64,000 nt of DNA from CALVGQ01 sp964370435 (GTDB lineage: Bacteria; Bacillota_I; Bacilli_A; Erysipelotrichales; Erysipelotrichaceae): assembly GCA_964370435.1 (NCBI GenBank), contig CAYJJG010000008.1, positions 13,669-77,668 of the forward strand, read 5' to 3'. The position numbers and the translations under genes are program-made. Under the pieces are notes generated by a model. It was given only the letters and a program-made list of their open reading frames with translations, ran no database searches and was not told the DNA's origin. Shown in pieces: positions 1-9,135 of the stretch (position 1 is its first letter; each line of letters begins with the position of its first letter).

Positions 1-1
1 A

Positions 2-799
2 CAAACAAATGCGACGCTAATAGATGATGCATGGGCAAGTTTTTTTAGAAAACATCAATTTTTAATAGGAGTTTCTTTAGATGGCTATGAGAAAAATATG
101 GATCAATTTCGCTATGATGCAAAGAAAAAGGGTGTCTACTATCAAGTTTTAAGAGGGATAAACTTTTTAAAGAAACATCAAGTAGAATTTAATATCCTTA
201 CAGTAGTAAGTGCCTCTTTGGCAAAACATCCTAAGGCATTATATCAGTACTATAAAAACAATCATTATCGTCATGTGCAGCTGATTCCTTGTTTGCCATC
301 GCTAAAGGGTAATCAGCCTATGGATAAACATGCATTAACTTATGAGCTTTATAGTGAATTCTTTATCCAGTTTTTTGATTGTTGGATTAAAGATGTAGGT
401 ACAAAAGACTTCATTGAAGTAAATTTATTTATGAATTTATTAGAAATGTTACAAGGAAGACCTCCATATCAATGTGGTATGATAGGGCGATGCTTTGTGC
501 AGTATGTAGTAGAGGGAGATGGTAGTTTGTTTCCATGTGACTTCTATGTGCTCGATGATTTAAAGATGGGTAATATTAATGTAGATAGTATTGAAGAACT
601 TAGACAATCTAATGCGGCTCAAGACTTTCTTAAAGATGATAATTTTATGAAAAAACCCTGTGAACAATGTCCTTTTATTAGGATGTGCTTTGGTGGCTGT
701 AAAAGACAAAATAGTTGTTACTTGAGTGATGAAGCTTGTGGTTATCAAGAGTTTTTAAAACATGCGATTCAAAAATTGGATCAAATAAAGTATCGATAA
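2..799 (+). CDS. Radical SAM/SPASM protein, anaerobic sulfatase-maturase-like (5' truncated)
   Basis: The reading frame is open from the left edge and the true start lies outside the window. The upstream codons read QTNATLIDDAW and then GVSLDGYEKN, the typical mid-barrel stretch of anaerobic sulfatase-maturating enzymes. An apparent internal Met codon at 98 is therefore not the start. The C-terminal half carries a SPASM-type cysteine cluster (CGMIGRC, FPCDFY, CEQCPFIRMCFGGC, ACGY) that would bind auxiliary 4Fe-4S clusters. The family oxidises a Cys or Ser of a partner sulfatase to formylglycine; related SPASM proteins modify peptides instead. The radical SAM CxxxCxxC motif is outside the window, so family is well supported but partner and exact role are not. 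Confidence 0.85.
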   Translation, partial: QTNATLIDDAWASFFRKHQFLIGVSLDGYEKNMDQFRYDAKKKGVYYQVLRGINFLKKHQVEFNILTVVSASLAKHPKALYQYYKNNHYRHVQLIPCLPSLKGNQPMDKHALTYELYSEFFIQFFDCWIKDVGTKDFIEVNLFMNLLEMLQGRPPYQCGMIGRCFVQYVVEGDGSLFPCDFYVLDDLKMGNINVDSIEELRQSNAAQDFLKDDNFMKKPCEQCPFIRMCFGGCKRQNSCYLSDEACGYQEFLKHAIQKLDQIKYR

Positions 800-832
800 A
801 GCTTAGAGTGTATACTTAAAGCTTTTTTTGTT
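797..832 (+). terminator. Rho-independent terminator after the radical SAM gene
   Basis: Facing arms AAAGCTT and AAGCTTT enclose a short AT-rich loop and are followed by a run of seven T. It lies directly after the stop codon at 799 and before the deacetylase gene. Confidence 0.6.
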
Positions 833-874
833 ATAGAAACAAATTATTTTCATACACTGTAAAGAGGTGAAAGA

Positions 875-1615
875 ATGACAAGAAAAAAAATACTTAATTT
901 AATGTTTACGATGTTAATAGTACTCTTAATGATACAATTAAAATTAGATTCAAATCAAAATGAAAGTGAAAGAGTTTATCCGCCTATTATTCAAATAATT
1001 GACCCAAATAAACCAATGGTGGCAATTACTTATGATGATGGTCCACATCAAAGTGTTACACCGCAACTATTAGATATTTTTGAAACATATAATTCAAAGG
1101 CGACTTTTTTTATTTTGGGCTCTAGAGTAACTAATCATTACTTAATAATTCAACGTATGGTTGATTCAGGACATGAGTTGGGTAATCATACCTATGGTCA
1201 TATTGATTTTAATAAATTAAGTGTTGAAGGAATGATGCAACAATTGAATGCAAGTAATGATACTTTATCACTTTTGGTTGATAGTCATCATTTACCTGTT
1301 CTTGTGAGAACTCCTTTTGGCAATATTAATGAATCACAAAAGAAAGCGATACCCTATCCAATAATAGGATGGTCAATAGATACAAAAGATTGGCTAAAAA
1401 TCAGTGAAAGTAGAATAGTGGACGAAGTATTATCGCAAGTGAAAGATGGAGATATTATCTTAATGCACGATATGTATCAAGATACTGTAGATGCTACAGA
1501 AATCATAGTGAAAACTTTAATCAACGATGGCTATCAGCTGGTGACGGTAAGTGAAATGTTCAAAGCTAAAGGAATAACTTTGACTAATGGTGAAGTCTAT
1601 AAAAATGCATGGTGA
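875..1615 (+). CDS. Polysaccharide deacetylase (NodB domain, CE4), membrane-anchored
   Basis: A 246-residue protein with an N-terminal hydrophobic segment (about residues 5-22, no lipobox), so probably an uncleaved signal anchor facing outward. The NodB domain follows. Motif 1 is TYDDGPH (catalytic Asp pair), motif 2 is HELGNHTYGH (the two metal-binding histidines), motif 3 is RTPFG, and the C-terminal DIILMHD supplies the catalytic His region. Family members remove acetyl groups from peptidoglycan or other cell-surface polysaccharides, often conferring lysozyme resistance. The substrate cannot be told from sequence. The start is supported by AGAGGTGAAAGA just upstream. Confidence 0.85.
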   Translation: MTRKKILNLMFTMLIVLLMIQLKLDSNQNESERVYPPIIQIIDPNKPMVAITYDDGPHQSVTPQLLDIFETYNSKATFFILGSRVTNHYLIIQRMVDSGHELGNHTYGHIDFNKLSVEGMMQQLNASNDTLSLLVDSHHLPVLVRTPFGNINESQKKAIPYPIIGWSIDTKDWLKISESRIVDEVLSQVKDGDIILMHDMYQDTVDATEIIVKTLINDGYQLVTVSEMFKAKGITLTNGEVYKNAW

Positions 1616-1656
1616 AATTGCTTTAAAGTGTGCTACACTTATTAAGAGGTGAGCGT

Positions 1657-2388
1657 ATGATTGCGATAGTTACAGGTTGTGCACAAGGAATAGGTAAGGC
1701 AATATTTAGTTCTTTGATAGAAGAAGGCTATTTTGTGATTGGGATTGATAAACAAAAAGAAGCATTAGATCAATTGGAACTAGAAATAAAAGCCCCCCAT
1801 CATTTTATAAGTGCAGATTTAGCTAAAGAAGAAGATTTACAAAATATAATAGAGGTGATATTAAGTTATCATCAAAAAATAGACTTAATAGTTAATAATG
1901 CCTGCTTCAGTAACCGTGGTTTATTAAGTGGTTGTAGTTTAAAAGAATTTAATGAGGTATTGTTTACTGGAGTAAGTGCACCTTATTATTTTGCATTAAA
2001 GCTACAAGAACACTTTAACAATGGAGCTAGTATTATCAATATTAGTAGTACTAGAGCTCGTCAAAGTCAAAAAGATACTGAGAGTTATAGTGCAGCTAAG
2101 GGTGCTATTGAGGCGCTTACAAGGTCAATGGCGATGTCACTACAAGGAAAATGTCGTGTGAATGCTATTGCGCCAGGGTGGATTGATACGATTAATTATG
2201 AAGCCACTAGTCAAGATCATCTACAACAGCCATCAGAAAGAATTGGCGGTGTTGAAGATATTGTAAAAGCGGTTAATTATTTGAAATGTAAAGATAATGA
2301 CTTTGTGAATGCTGAAATCATTAATGTTGATGGTGGTATGCATGCGCGCATGATTTATCATGGTGATGAGGGTTGGACATATGAGTGA
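1657..2388 (+). CDS. Short-chain dehydrogenase/reductase (SDR)
   Basis: A 243-residue classical SDR. The nucleotide-binding motif is TGCAQGIG at residues 7-14, the catalytic Ser sits in NISSTRAR, and the Tyr/Lys pair is in YSAAKGA. An in-frame GTG at 1630 would add nine residues. The ATG at 1657 is preferred because AAGAGGTGAGCGT lies just upstream of it and the conserved MIAIVTG beta strand begins there. The usual NNAG motif is NNAC here. The reading frame overlaps the next gene by 8 nt, indicating translational coupling to an RNA methyltransferase. The substrate is unknown; FabG-like fatty-acid reduction is possible but not shown by context. Confidence 0.85.
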   Translation: MIAIVTGCAQGIGKAIFSSLIEEGYFVIGIDKQKEALDQLELEIKAPHHFISADLAKEEDLQNIIEVILSYHQKIDLIVNNACFSNRGLLSGCSLKEFNEVLFTGVSAPYYFALKLQEHFNNGASIINISSTRARQSQKDTESYSAAKGAIEALTRSMAMSLQGKCRVNAIAPGWIDTINYEATSQDHLQQPSERIGGVEDIVKAVNYLKCKDNDFVNAEIINVDGGMHARMIYHGDEGWTYE

Positions 2389-3133
2389 ATTCATTGAATC
2401 TGCTCAAAATGAGCGTGTAAAAAATTGGAGCAAACTACTTATTAAAAAATATCGTGATCAGCAACGACGTTTTATTGTCGAAGGACAACATTTAATTGAA
2501 GAAGCACTTCGTGTGAATGCGGTTGAAAAGCTGTTGATATTACATGAAAGTAGTCATCCTTTTGTTGATTTTGAAGATATTATTTATGTTAGTCAAGCAG
2601 TATTACATAAGCTTAGTAGTAATAAATCCGAAGTAAGTATGATAGCGATTTGTAGACAAAGTAATCCTTCGGTAGTCACAAAACATAAAGGGATAGTGTT
2701 GGATGCTATACAAGATCCAGGTAATATGGGGACTATTATTCGTACTGCAGTGAGTTTTAATTATGATTTTATTGTTTTATCTAAAGATTGTGTTGATGTT
2801 TATAATGAAAAATGTATTCGTTCAACACAAGGAGCATTATTTCAAATGCACTTTATTCAAGGTGATTTAGTAGAAGAACTCAAAACATTAAAAGAAGAAG
2901 GATTTCATATTTATGCCACTGCTTTAAAAGCGGCCGTGAAACTAAGTGAAGTACAGGCGCAAGATAAACATGTACTTATACTAGGTAATGAGGGTCAAGG
3001 GATAAGTAGTGCGGTGCTTGAGCTTAGTGATGAGCGTATTGTTATTGAGATGCAGCAATTCGAATCACTCAATGTAGGAGTAGCAGCAGGAATATGTATG
3101 TATTGCCTTACAAACCATAATCGTATAGGATAA
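2381..3133 (+). CDS. TrmH/SpoU-family RNA 2'-O-methyltransferase
   Basis: About 250 residues: an N-terminal substrate-binding domain (residues 1-95) followed by a SPOUT methyltransferase knot. The three SpoU motifs are visible: LDAIQDPGNMGTIIRTA (motif 1 with the conserved Asn and Arg), LILGNEGQGI (motif 2) and SLNVGVAAGI (motif 3). The family methylates the ribose 2'-OH of rRNA or tRNA with SAM; the closest functional class is the 23S rRNA RlmB-like group. The ATG at 2381 is chosen over the in-frame ATG at 2360 because a GAGGG-like site precedes it and MSEFIESAQNERVK is the usual N-terminus. It is coupled to the upstream SDR gene. Confidence 0.88.
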   Translation: MSEFIESAQNERVKNWSKLLIKKYRDQQRRFIVEGQHLIEEALRVNAVEKLLILHESSHPFVDFEDIIYVSQAVLHKLSSNKSEVSMIAICRQSNPSVVTKHKGIVLDAIQDPGNMGTIIRTAVSFNYDFIVLSKDCVDVYNEKCIRSTQGALFQMHFIQGDLVEELKTLKEEGFHIYATALKAAVKLSEVQAQDKHVLILGNEGQGISSAVLELSDERIVIEMQQFESLNVGVAAGICMYCLTNHNRIG

Positions 3134-3192
3134 TTGAGTTTTTTCTTTATTCTTAGTTTAATTATGTTAAAATAAGGCGGTGAGGTAAGTAT

Positions 3193-3603
3193 ATGATTAA
3201 TAAATTAATGGAAAAATTCTTTAATAGAAAATTTTTAACCTTCGCCTTAATAGGTGGGTTTAATACCGTGTTTGCGAATGTGCTTTATTATATTTTTGTG
3301 CAAAATCAAATGCTAGAAGTAGGTATGGCTAGCTTAGCGGGGGATGTTATACCGATGTTTTTTTCATATTTTTTAAACATGCATTTTACATACAATGAAA
3401 AACCAAGTTTAAAAAGTGCTGTTGCATTTCCACTAAGTTATGTACCAGGGTTTATTATTAATATGGTGATTACTATAGTAGTAGCTAATCTAGGTGTGTT
3501 AGATATTTTTGCAAAATTAGTGTCGCTTCCAATTTCAATTCCTGTTAATTTTCTATGCATGAGCTTTATTGTTAAAAAAACTAAGAATCAAGAAACAGTA
3601 TAA
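3193..3603 (+). CDS. GtrA-like membrane protein
   Basis: A 136-residue protein with four predicted membrane helices and the N-terminal FALIGGFNTVFANVLYY signature of the GtrA/DPMS-related family. These small proteins are thought to move or position lipid-linked sugars (for example undecaprenyl-phosphate glucose) for cell-surface glycan decoration. No partner glycosyltransferase lies next to it. A distant polytopic protein at 22886-24403 resembles GtrII, so a functional link is possible but speculative. A weak promoter-like AT-rich stretch and GGCGGTGAGG ribosome-binding site precede the start. Confidence 0.8.
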   Translation: MINKLMEKFFNRKFLTFALIGGFNTVFANVLYYIFVQNQMLEVGMASLAGDVIPMFFSYFLNMHFTYNEKPSLKSAVAFPLSYVPGFIINMVITIVVANLGVLDIFAKLVSLPISIPVNFLCMSFIVKKTKNQETV

Positions 3604-3615
3604 GTGAAGTTCTTA

Positions 3616-3644
3616 TTGATTTTTAAATAATCGTTTGTTATAAT
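3616..3644 (+). promoter_or_regulatory. Sigma-A-type promoter for secG
   Basis: TTGATT at 3616-3621 and TATAAT at 3639-3644 are separated by 17 bp, close to the vegetative consensus. The secG start codon lies about 30 bp downstream. Confidence 0.65.
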
Positions 3645-3674
3645 AGATTAGATTATAGATGAGGAGGTTTCTTT

Positions 3675-3899
3675 ATGTTATTAGATGTACTATTAATGAT
3701 CGTGTCAGCAACTATAATACTTCTTTCTCTATTACAAGGTGGAAAATCAGATGGTATCAGTGGTGCTTTTACAGGGAGCGGCGGATTAAATTTGTTTGCC
3801 AATGTAAAAGAGCGTGGACCAGAGAAAATAATCGCAAACATTACTTTAATTTTAGGTATTGCATTCTTTGTTATAGTGGTTTTGATTAGAGTATTATAG
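3675..3899 (+). CDS. secG: Preprotein translocase subunit SecG
   Basis: A 74-residue protein with two hydrophobic helices (about residues 1-20 and 52-73) separated by a polar loop containing LLQGGKSDGISGAFTGSG, the hallmark SecG sequence. It stimulates SecYE-driven protein export. GAGGAGGTTTCTTT precedes the ATG. It sits just upstream of rnr, and secG-rnr-smpB is a common order in Bacillota. A hairpin terminator separates secG from rnr here, so any co-transcription depends on read-through. Confidence 0.92.
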   Translation: MLLDVLLMIVSATIILLSLLQGGKSDGISGAFTGSGGLNLFANVKERGPEKIIANITLILGIAFFVIVVLIRVL

Positions 3900-3926
3900 T
3901 AAAAGACCGAAAGGTCTTTTTTGTTT
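3900..3926 (+). terminator. Terminator or attenuator between secG and rnr
   Basis: AAAAGACC, loop GAAA, then GGTCTTTTTT: a perfect GNRA-loop hairpin with a T-tract, only 19 nt before the rnr start. Partial read-through would set the rnr level. Confidence 0.8.
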
Positions 3927-3944
3927 TTAAAAGGAGTAATAAAT

Positions 3945-6089
3945 ATGGTAAATCAAAAAGAATTATTAGATTTAATCTTATCAAAACCGCATTATTATAC
4001 ACTAAATGATTTTAGTGATATTTATCAAATGACCTCAGCAGAGGATTTTGTTGTGCTTAATAAATTATTAAATGCAATGGAAGATAATTTTTTAGTCGTT
4101 AGAGATCATAAGGATCGCTACTGTGATCCTAAAGAAAGTGGTTTGTATAAAGGTAAAATCAGTATTAATCGCAAAGGTTTTGGATTTTTAGATTTAGATG
4201 AAGAGCATAGTATTTTTATTGCGAAAAGTAATTTGAATTTTGCGATGAATCAAGATGTTGTAATCGTAAAAACTGAAGGTTCTTTAAAAGAGAGTCCTGA
4301 AGGACAAGTAATTAAAATTGTTGAAAGGTTTCAAAATAGTTTTATTGCGACCTATCGAAAACGCAGTAATTTTATGCTTTTAGCTGATGATGAGCGGATT
4401 AATCAAAAGATAAAGGTTCAAAATGAAAAAGCATTTAAATTAGTAGATGGCTTAAAAGTACGCTGTGATATTATTAAATATGGTGATCCTTTAATTGTAA
4501 ATATAGGACAGGTAATCGGACATGAAAATGATCCTGGTGTAGATGTTCAAGCGGTACTTATGGGTTATGGGATTGAAAGCAGTTTTAGTGATGAAGTAAT
4601 GAAACAGGTTAAAACTATTGAAGAGGAGATATCGTCTGAAGAAATAGCTAAGCGTGAAGATTTGCGTAATCAACTTATCATTACTATTGATGGTGATGAC
4701 GCTAAGGACTTAGATGATGCGATTAGTATTGAAAAAGTAGCTAGTGGCTATAAGTTAGGTGTTCATATTGCTGATGTTTCACACTATGTTACGCCCAATA
4801 GTGCGCTTGATTTAGAAGCACGAAAAAGAGGGACTTCTACGTATGTGGTGGACCGTGTAGTACCGATGTTACCTCATTATTTATCTAATGGAGTATGTTC
4901 CTTGCATGAGCAAGTAGAGCGTCTAACACTGAGTTGTGAAATGACAATCGATGAATATGGTGATATACAAGATTATCGTCTTTTTCCATCAATAATAAAA
5001 AGTAGTAATCGCATGACCTATAATGAAGTTAATAAGATTCTTCAAGGTGACCAAGAGTTACTTGAAAAGTATCATCATTTGGAAGAAATGCTGAAGCATA
5101 TGGAAGCGTGTGCTGCAATTATTAGAAGAAAAAGATCGGCTTATGGAGCTATTGATTTTGAGCGTGATGAAGCTAAAATTTTAGTTAATAAAAGAGGTAA
5201 AGTAGTAGATATTAAGTTAAGGGATCGTGGTGAATCGGAGCGAATTATTGAAGATTTTATGGTTAGTGCCAATGAATGTGTTGCAAGGCATACTAAATGG
5301 CTTAATATACCATCACAATATCGTGTACATGAAATTCCAATGTTAAAGAAAATCCGTGATTTTTCAAAGATGGTTTCTATTTTAGGGTATCGTTTTAAAG
5401 GATCGCTTGAAGGGATTCGTCCTAATCAACTACAACATTGTTTGCTGTCTTTTAAAGAAGAAGAATATTTTCCAGTAGTATCTACAATGATGCTACGTTG
5501 TATGCAAAAAGCACGTTATGATGCACAAAGTTTAGGGCATTTTGGATTAGCATTAGAGGATTATACTCATTTTACTTCCCCTATTAGACGTTATCCAGAC
5601 CTTATAGTACATCGTATGATTAGAAAATATTGTTTCATGCAAGAGCTACGTCCTAATGAAATTGAAAATGATGAACTGCTTATGGAAGAAATAGCAGAAA
5701 GTAGTTCTCTTTGTGAGCGACGAGCAACTGATGCAGAGCGTGAAGTTGAAGATATGAAAAAAGCAGAATTTATGCAAAATAAAGTAAATGAAAAATTTGA
5801 AGGGGTTATTAGTTCGGTAACTAAATTTGGTTTTTATGTTGAGCTTGCTAATACAGTTGAAGGATTGGTTCATATTCAAGATTTGAAAGATGATTATTAT
5901 CATTTTGATCAAACACAATATTTACTTCGTGGTGAAAGAACTAATCAAACCTATAGGTTAGGTCAATTAGTAGAGGTACGCCTTGTTGAGGCTAATAAAG
6001 AAAAACGTGAAATTAGTTTTGTTTTAGCGAATAATAAAAAAAGAAATAGAAATAAATCGAATACTAGAGTACGTCGTAAAAGAAGATAA
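3945..6089 (+). CDS. rnr: Ribonuclease R (3'-5' exoribonuclease)
   Basis: About 714 residues with the RNase R domain order: an N-terminal helix-turn-helix, cold-shock-like OB domains (KGKISINRKGFGFLDL), the RNB catalytic domain (ITIDGDDAKDLDDAIS carries the Mg-binding Asp cluster; HFTSPIRRYPDL near its end), an S1 domain (FEGVISSVTKFGFYVEL) and a basic tail (KKRNRNKSNTRVRRKRR). It degrades structured RNA and, with tmRNA-SmpB, non-stop mRNAs; smpB lies nearby and ssrA lies in the same window. The ATG at 3945 is used because AAAGGAG sits 8 nt upstream; an in-frame start at 3921 lies inside the terminator. Confidence 0.95.
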   Translation: MVNQKELLDLILSKPHYYTLNDFSDIYQMTSAEDFVVLNKLLNAMEDNFLVVRDHKDRYCDPKESGLYKGKISINRKGFGFLDLDEEHSIFIAKSNLNFAMNQDVVIVKTEGSLKESPEGQVIKIVERFQNSFIATYRKRSNFMLLADDERINQKIKVQNEKAFKLVDGLKVRCDIIKYGDPLIVNIGQVIGHENDPGVDVQAVLMGYGIESSFSDEVMKQVKTIEEEISSEEIAKREDLRNQLIITIDGDDAKDLDDAISIEKVASGYKLGVHIADVSHYVTPNSALDLEARKRGTSTYVVDRVVPMLPHYLSNGVCSLHEQVERLTLSCEMTIDEYGDIQDYRLFPSIIKSSNRMTYNEVNKILQGDQELLEKYHHLEEMLKHMEACAAIIRRKRSAYGAIDFERDEAKILVNKRGKVVDIKLRDRGESERIIEDFMVSANECVARHTKWLNIPSQYRVHEIPMLKKIRDFSKMVSILGYRFKGSLEGIRPNQLQHCLLSFKEEEYFPVVSTMMLRCMQKARYDAQSLGHFGLALEDYTHFTSPIRRYPDLIVHRMIRKYCFMQELRPNEIENDELLMEEIAESSSLCERRATDAEREVEDMKKAEFMQNKVNEKFEGVISSVTKFGFYVELANTVEGLVHIQDLKDDYYHFDQTQYLLRGERTNQTYRLGQLVEVRLVEANKEKREISFVLANNKKRNRNKSNTRVRRKRR

Positions 6090-6120
6090 TCGTGTATAAT
6101 AAATAAAGGAGGATTTAGTT

Positions 6121-6621
6121 ATGTTAAAAGCTATTGAACAAAGACAAAGTATCCGTAAATATAAAAATACTTTAATTAGTGATGAACAAGTAAGTGAACT
6201 ATTAAAGGCTGGGATGAATGCCCCAAGCGCAAGGAATGAACAACCTTGGAGTTTTATAGTGATTAGAAATCGCAAAGTACTGGATGAAGTAGCGTTACTA
6301 AGCCCTTATACAAGTATGTTAAAGAGCGCTCCTTGTGCCATTTTGGTGTTAGGAGATAAAAGTAAAGTAAATGCACTAGAGTATCTATATTATGATTGCG
6401 CTGCAGCAATCGAAAATATGCTTATTGAAGCAACAGCGATGAATCTTGGTACTTGTTGGTGTGCTATAGCACCTAGAGAAGAACGTATTGCGAAGTATCG
6501 TAGTTACTTTAAGTTACCTGATCATATTGAACCACTTTCTATCGTGGCACTTGGTGTTAGTGATGAACAAAGACCGCTAGTTGATACCTTTGATGCTAGT
6601 AGGGTTTCGTATATAGATTAG
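6121..6621 (+). CDS. Nitroreductase-family FMN oxidoreductase
   Basis: A 166-residue single-domain nitroreductase. The N-terminus AIEQRQSIRKY is the FMN-binding start typical of the family, followed by APSARNEQPWSFIVI and, near the C-terminus, NLGTCWCAI and VALGVSDE. Such flavoproteins reduce nitro compounds or quinones with NAD(P)H, usually as homodimers. The physiological substrate is unknown. AAGGAGGATTTAGTT precedes the ATG. It is placed between rnr and smpB and the stop codon is 9 nt from the smpB start, so it is probably co-transcribed. Confidence 0.88.
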   Translation: MLKAIEQRQSIRKYKNTLISDEQVSELLKAGMNAPSARNEQPWSFIVIRNRKVLDEVALLSPYTSMLKSAPCAILVLGDKSKVNALEYLYYDCAAAIENMLIEATAMNLGTCWCAIAPREERIAKYRSYFKLPDHIEPLSIVALGVSDEQRPLVDTFDASRVSYID

Positions 6622-6630
6622 GTGCAACTT

Positions 6631-7086
6631 ATGAGTAATGTAAAGGTAGTTGCCCAAAACCGCAAGGCAGCTCATGATTATTTTTTAGAAGATCGCTATG
6701 AAGCGGGGATAGTACTTACTGGGACTGAAATTAAATCTATTCGCCAAGGTAAGTGCAATTTGAAGGATTCCTATGTAAGTTTTGTATCAAATGAAGCCTA
6801 TATAAAAGAAATGCATATTGCAGCATACGATTTTGGTAATCGATTTAATCATGATGAAACTAGGATTAGAAAATTATTGTTAAATAGATCAGAGCTACGT
6901 AAGCTTCAGCAGAAGGTTAAGCTAAAGGGTTATTCGATAGTAGCAACACGACTATATCTTAAAAACGGTAGAGCTAAATTAGAGATAGCGTTAGCTAAGG
7001 GTAAAGCATTATATGATAAACGTGATACTGAAAAACAAAGAGATGCTACAAGAGAGATCCAAAAAGCAATGAAAAACAATTATTAA
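6631..7086 (+). CDS. smpB: SsrA-binding protein SmpB
   Basis: About 151 residues, the normal length. Conserved blocks are visible: NRKAAHDYF, EAGIVLTGTEIKSIRQGKCNLKDSYV, and a basic C-terminal tail beginning GRAKLEIALAKGKALYDKRDT. It binds tmRNA and drives rescue of ribosomes stalled on broken mRNAs; the tmRNA gene itself is at 30182-30532. The ATG at 6631 has AGGTG upstream and fits the family N-terminus; an in-frame GTG at 6622 is less likely. Confidence 0.95.
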   Translation: MSNVKVVAQNRKAAHDYFLEDRYEAGIVLTGTEIKSIRQGKCNLKDSYVSFVSNEAYIKEMHIAAYDFGNRFNHDETRIRKLLLNRSELRKLQQKVKLKGYSIVATRLYLKNGRAKLEIALAKGKALYDKRDTEKQRDATREIQKAMKNNY

Positions 7087-7111
7087 AAATAAGTTATAAA
7101 TATACATTATT

Positions 7112-7146
7112 GATGGGCGCCTTGATTAAGTGTGCCTTTTTCATGT
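7112..7146 (+). terminator. Weak terminator after smpB
   Basis: GGCGC and GTGCC arms around a ten-base loop are followed by TTTTT. The short stem makes this tentative. Confidence 0.4.
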
Positions 7147-7218
7147 TTAGTAGTATCTTGCAATAAGGTGCTGTATTAGATTAAAATAGGGTATAGTAAT
7201 GAAGTGAAGAGGTGTGTT

Positions 7219-8412
7219 ATGGAATATTATATCAAATCAAAAAATGTTGTGTTTGTAGAGGGTATTGCTCCAGCAACATTATGGATAAAAGATGGTAAGA
7301 TCAACAAAGTACTTGATTATGATAGTAAAGTAAATGCCCAAGACTTTGAGGAAAAATATATTTGTCCTGGTTTTTTTGATAGTCATACTCATGGATTTAA
7401 AGGCTATTCTTTTACGGGAACACTACATTCTGAGGATTTAGCGATGATGATGTTAAATTATAATAGTTGTGGAGTAACTAATATTTTAGCAAGCAGTTCC
7501 ATGAATGGTTATGCTACTGTGCTAAGTTCTTTGTCGAAGGATTTATCACTACAAATCATGGGTATTCATGCTGAAGGGCCTTTTTTAAATGATAAGCGTT
7601 TCGGTGCTGCTCCACCAGATATTAAGTTTTTAAGACCAAGTGTTGAACTAACTAAAGAAATGATTGCTCAGTCTAATAATTTTTTAAAGGTAATGACGAT
7701 AGCTGCAGAAATGCCTAAAGCTGAGCAAGTAATTCAGTGTTTAAAAGAAAATAATATTAAAGTAGCTTTTGGACATAGTGAACTTACACATAAGCAGTAT
7801 CAAACACTAAAACAGGAAGTGGATGTAATTACTCATTTGGGTAATGCGATGAGCGGTATGCATCATCGTGATGTTGGTCTACTAGGTTCTGCACTGCTTA
7901 GTAATGTTAGTGCTGAAATTATTGCGGATGGCAATCACGTATGCAAAGAAATGCTTGAAATTATGTTTAAGCTAAAATCCCTTGATGAATTTATTATTGT
8001 TTCAGATAGTACAGCAATGACTGGTTTAAATAGTGGTGAATATAAATTAAAAAGCGGTAATGTGAAGATAACTGAAGATGGTTTTATTGTGAATGAATAT
8101 GGTCATTTAAGTGGAAGTAGTAAATCTATTTTATATGGGATACAGTATTTGTATAAAAATTTTGGTTTTCCACTCCATAAGATAATCAATATGGCTAGTT
8201 ATAATCCAGCTAAAGTATACCAACTTGAAAATGAAATTGGTTCTATTGAAGAGGGATGTTTTGCTAATTTTGTAATATTAGATTCTGATTTAGAAGTCAT
8301 AAGTACTTATCATAAAGGCTTAGAAGTGTATAATGGTTCTAAAAAAGGTGAAATTAATCCGCAATTACAAGAATTATTAGAAAATGAAGAATTTTTAAAT
8401 TTTTACAAATAA
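7219..8412 (+). CDS. nagA: N-acetylglucosamine-6-phosphate deacetylase
   Basis: About 397 residues of the amidohydrolase superfamily. Metal and catalytic residues are in FDSHTHG, HAEGPFLN (metal-binding Glu), FGHSEL, THLGNAMS and the catalytic Asp in VSDSTAMTG. It converts GlcNAc-6-phosphate to glucosamine-6-phosphate plus acetate, feeding glycolysis or cell-wall recycling. nagB is not adjacent. AGAGGTGTGTT precedes the ATG at 7219; the in-frame GTG at 7204 has no better site. It appears monocistronic. Confidence 0.92.
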   Translation: MEYYIKSKNVVFVEGIAPATLWIKDGKINKVLDYDSKVNAQDFEEKYICPGFFDSHTHGFKGYSFTGTLHSEDLAMMMLNYNSCGVTNILASSSMNGYATVLSSLSKDLSLQIMGIHAEGPFLNDKRFGAAPPDIKFLRPSVELTKEMIAQSNNFLKVMTIAAEMPKAEQVIQCLKENNIKVAFGHSELTHKQYQTLKQEVDVITHLGNAMSGMHHRDVGLLGSALLSNVSAEIIADGNHVCKEMLEIMFKLKSLDEFIIVSDSTAMTGLNSGEYKLKSGNVKITEDGFIVNEYGHLSGSSKSILYGIQYLYKNFGFPLHKIINMASYNPAKVYQLENEIGSIEEGCFANFVILDSDLEVISTYHKGLEVYNGSKKGEINPQLQELLENEEFLNFYK

Positions 8413-8473
8413 ATTATTTGTATTGCATAGTATAAAGTGGTATTATAATGTGGGTAATTAATGGGAGGAAATT

Positions 8474-9115
8474 ATGTTTAAAAAATTATTAACATTAGGA
8501 TTAGTTATTGCAACAGTTTTATTTACTACAGGGTGTACTTCAAGTTTCATTGATCCACAAAGATATTTAGAATTAGATTTGAGTTCAACTTATCTTAATG
8601 AGCATTCTGAAGAATTATTAGATATGTATGCTGATGATTTTACAATTGCAGATTTAGAAAATATGTATGTTCAAAATGTAACAGGAGAAGTAGAGTATTT
8701 CTTCTATTATATTGATGCTGTTACAGAATATATAGATGATGCAACATTAGGAAGAGCTGCAATGATTTATGATGAAATTTATTCACATTCAACATTCTCA
8801 GTAGCTGATGCAGAAAAAACAGATTTTGGATATGAAGTGGATGTAACTATTTCGCCAATCAATGTTATTGTTGATACTATTACTGAAGATGCTTACAATA
8901 CAATTGTTGATGAAGTGTATGTTCAAGATTTAAGTGCAGAAGAACTAGAAAACATGTTTGTAAATAGATTATTAGATTTAGTTGAAGCAGGTTTAGATAC
9001 AGTTGAATACGGTGAAGATGTAGTTGTTACTGTAAAAATCATTGAAAATGAAGATGTGTTTGAAGTGCTTCAAGAGAGCTGGTCAGAGATTGACACTTAT
9101 ATTATAGCTTATTAA
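8474..9115 (+). CDS. Predicted lipoprotein of unknown function
   Basis: A 213-residue secreted protein. It has a lysine-rich N-terminus, a hydrophobic segment and a lipobox ending LFTTGC, so the mature lipoprotein would begin at Cys21. The rest is strongly acidic (many Asp/Glu, pattern DDFTIADLENMYVQN and VQDLSAEELENMF repeated with variation), suggesting two related halves. I do not recognise the family. GGGAGGAAATT gives a strong ribosome-binding site. A terminator-like hairpin follows about 100 nt downstream. Confidence 0.75.
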   Translation: MFKKLLTLGLVIATVLFTTGCTSSFIDPQRYLELDLSSTYLNEHSEELLDMYADDFTIADLENMYVQNVTGEVEYFFYYIDAVTEYIDDATLGRAAMIYDEIYSHSTFSVADAEKTDFGYEVDVTISPINVIVDTITEDAYNTIVDEVYVQDLSAEELENMFVNRLLDLVEAGLDTVEYGEDVVVTVKIIENEDVFEVLQESWSEIDTYIIAY

Positions 9116-9135
9116 TTAAAAAGGCTTTCCAAAAT

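Noticed and set aside
98..799. Independent gene starting at the Met codon at 98
   Set aside because: Upstream codons from position 2 continue the same protein (QTNATLIDDAW, GVSLDG), so this is the tail of a longer radical SAM protein.
3659..3889. Overlapping coding frame across secG
   Set aside because: It is an out-of-frame reading of secG with Cys/Arg-rich nonsense and no own ribosome-binding site.
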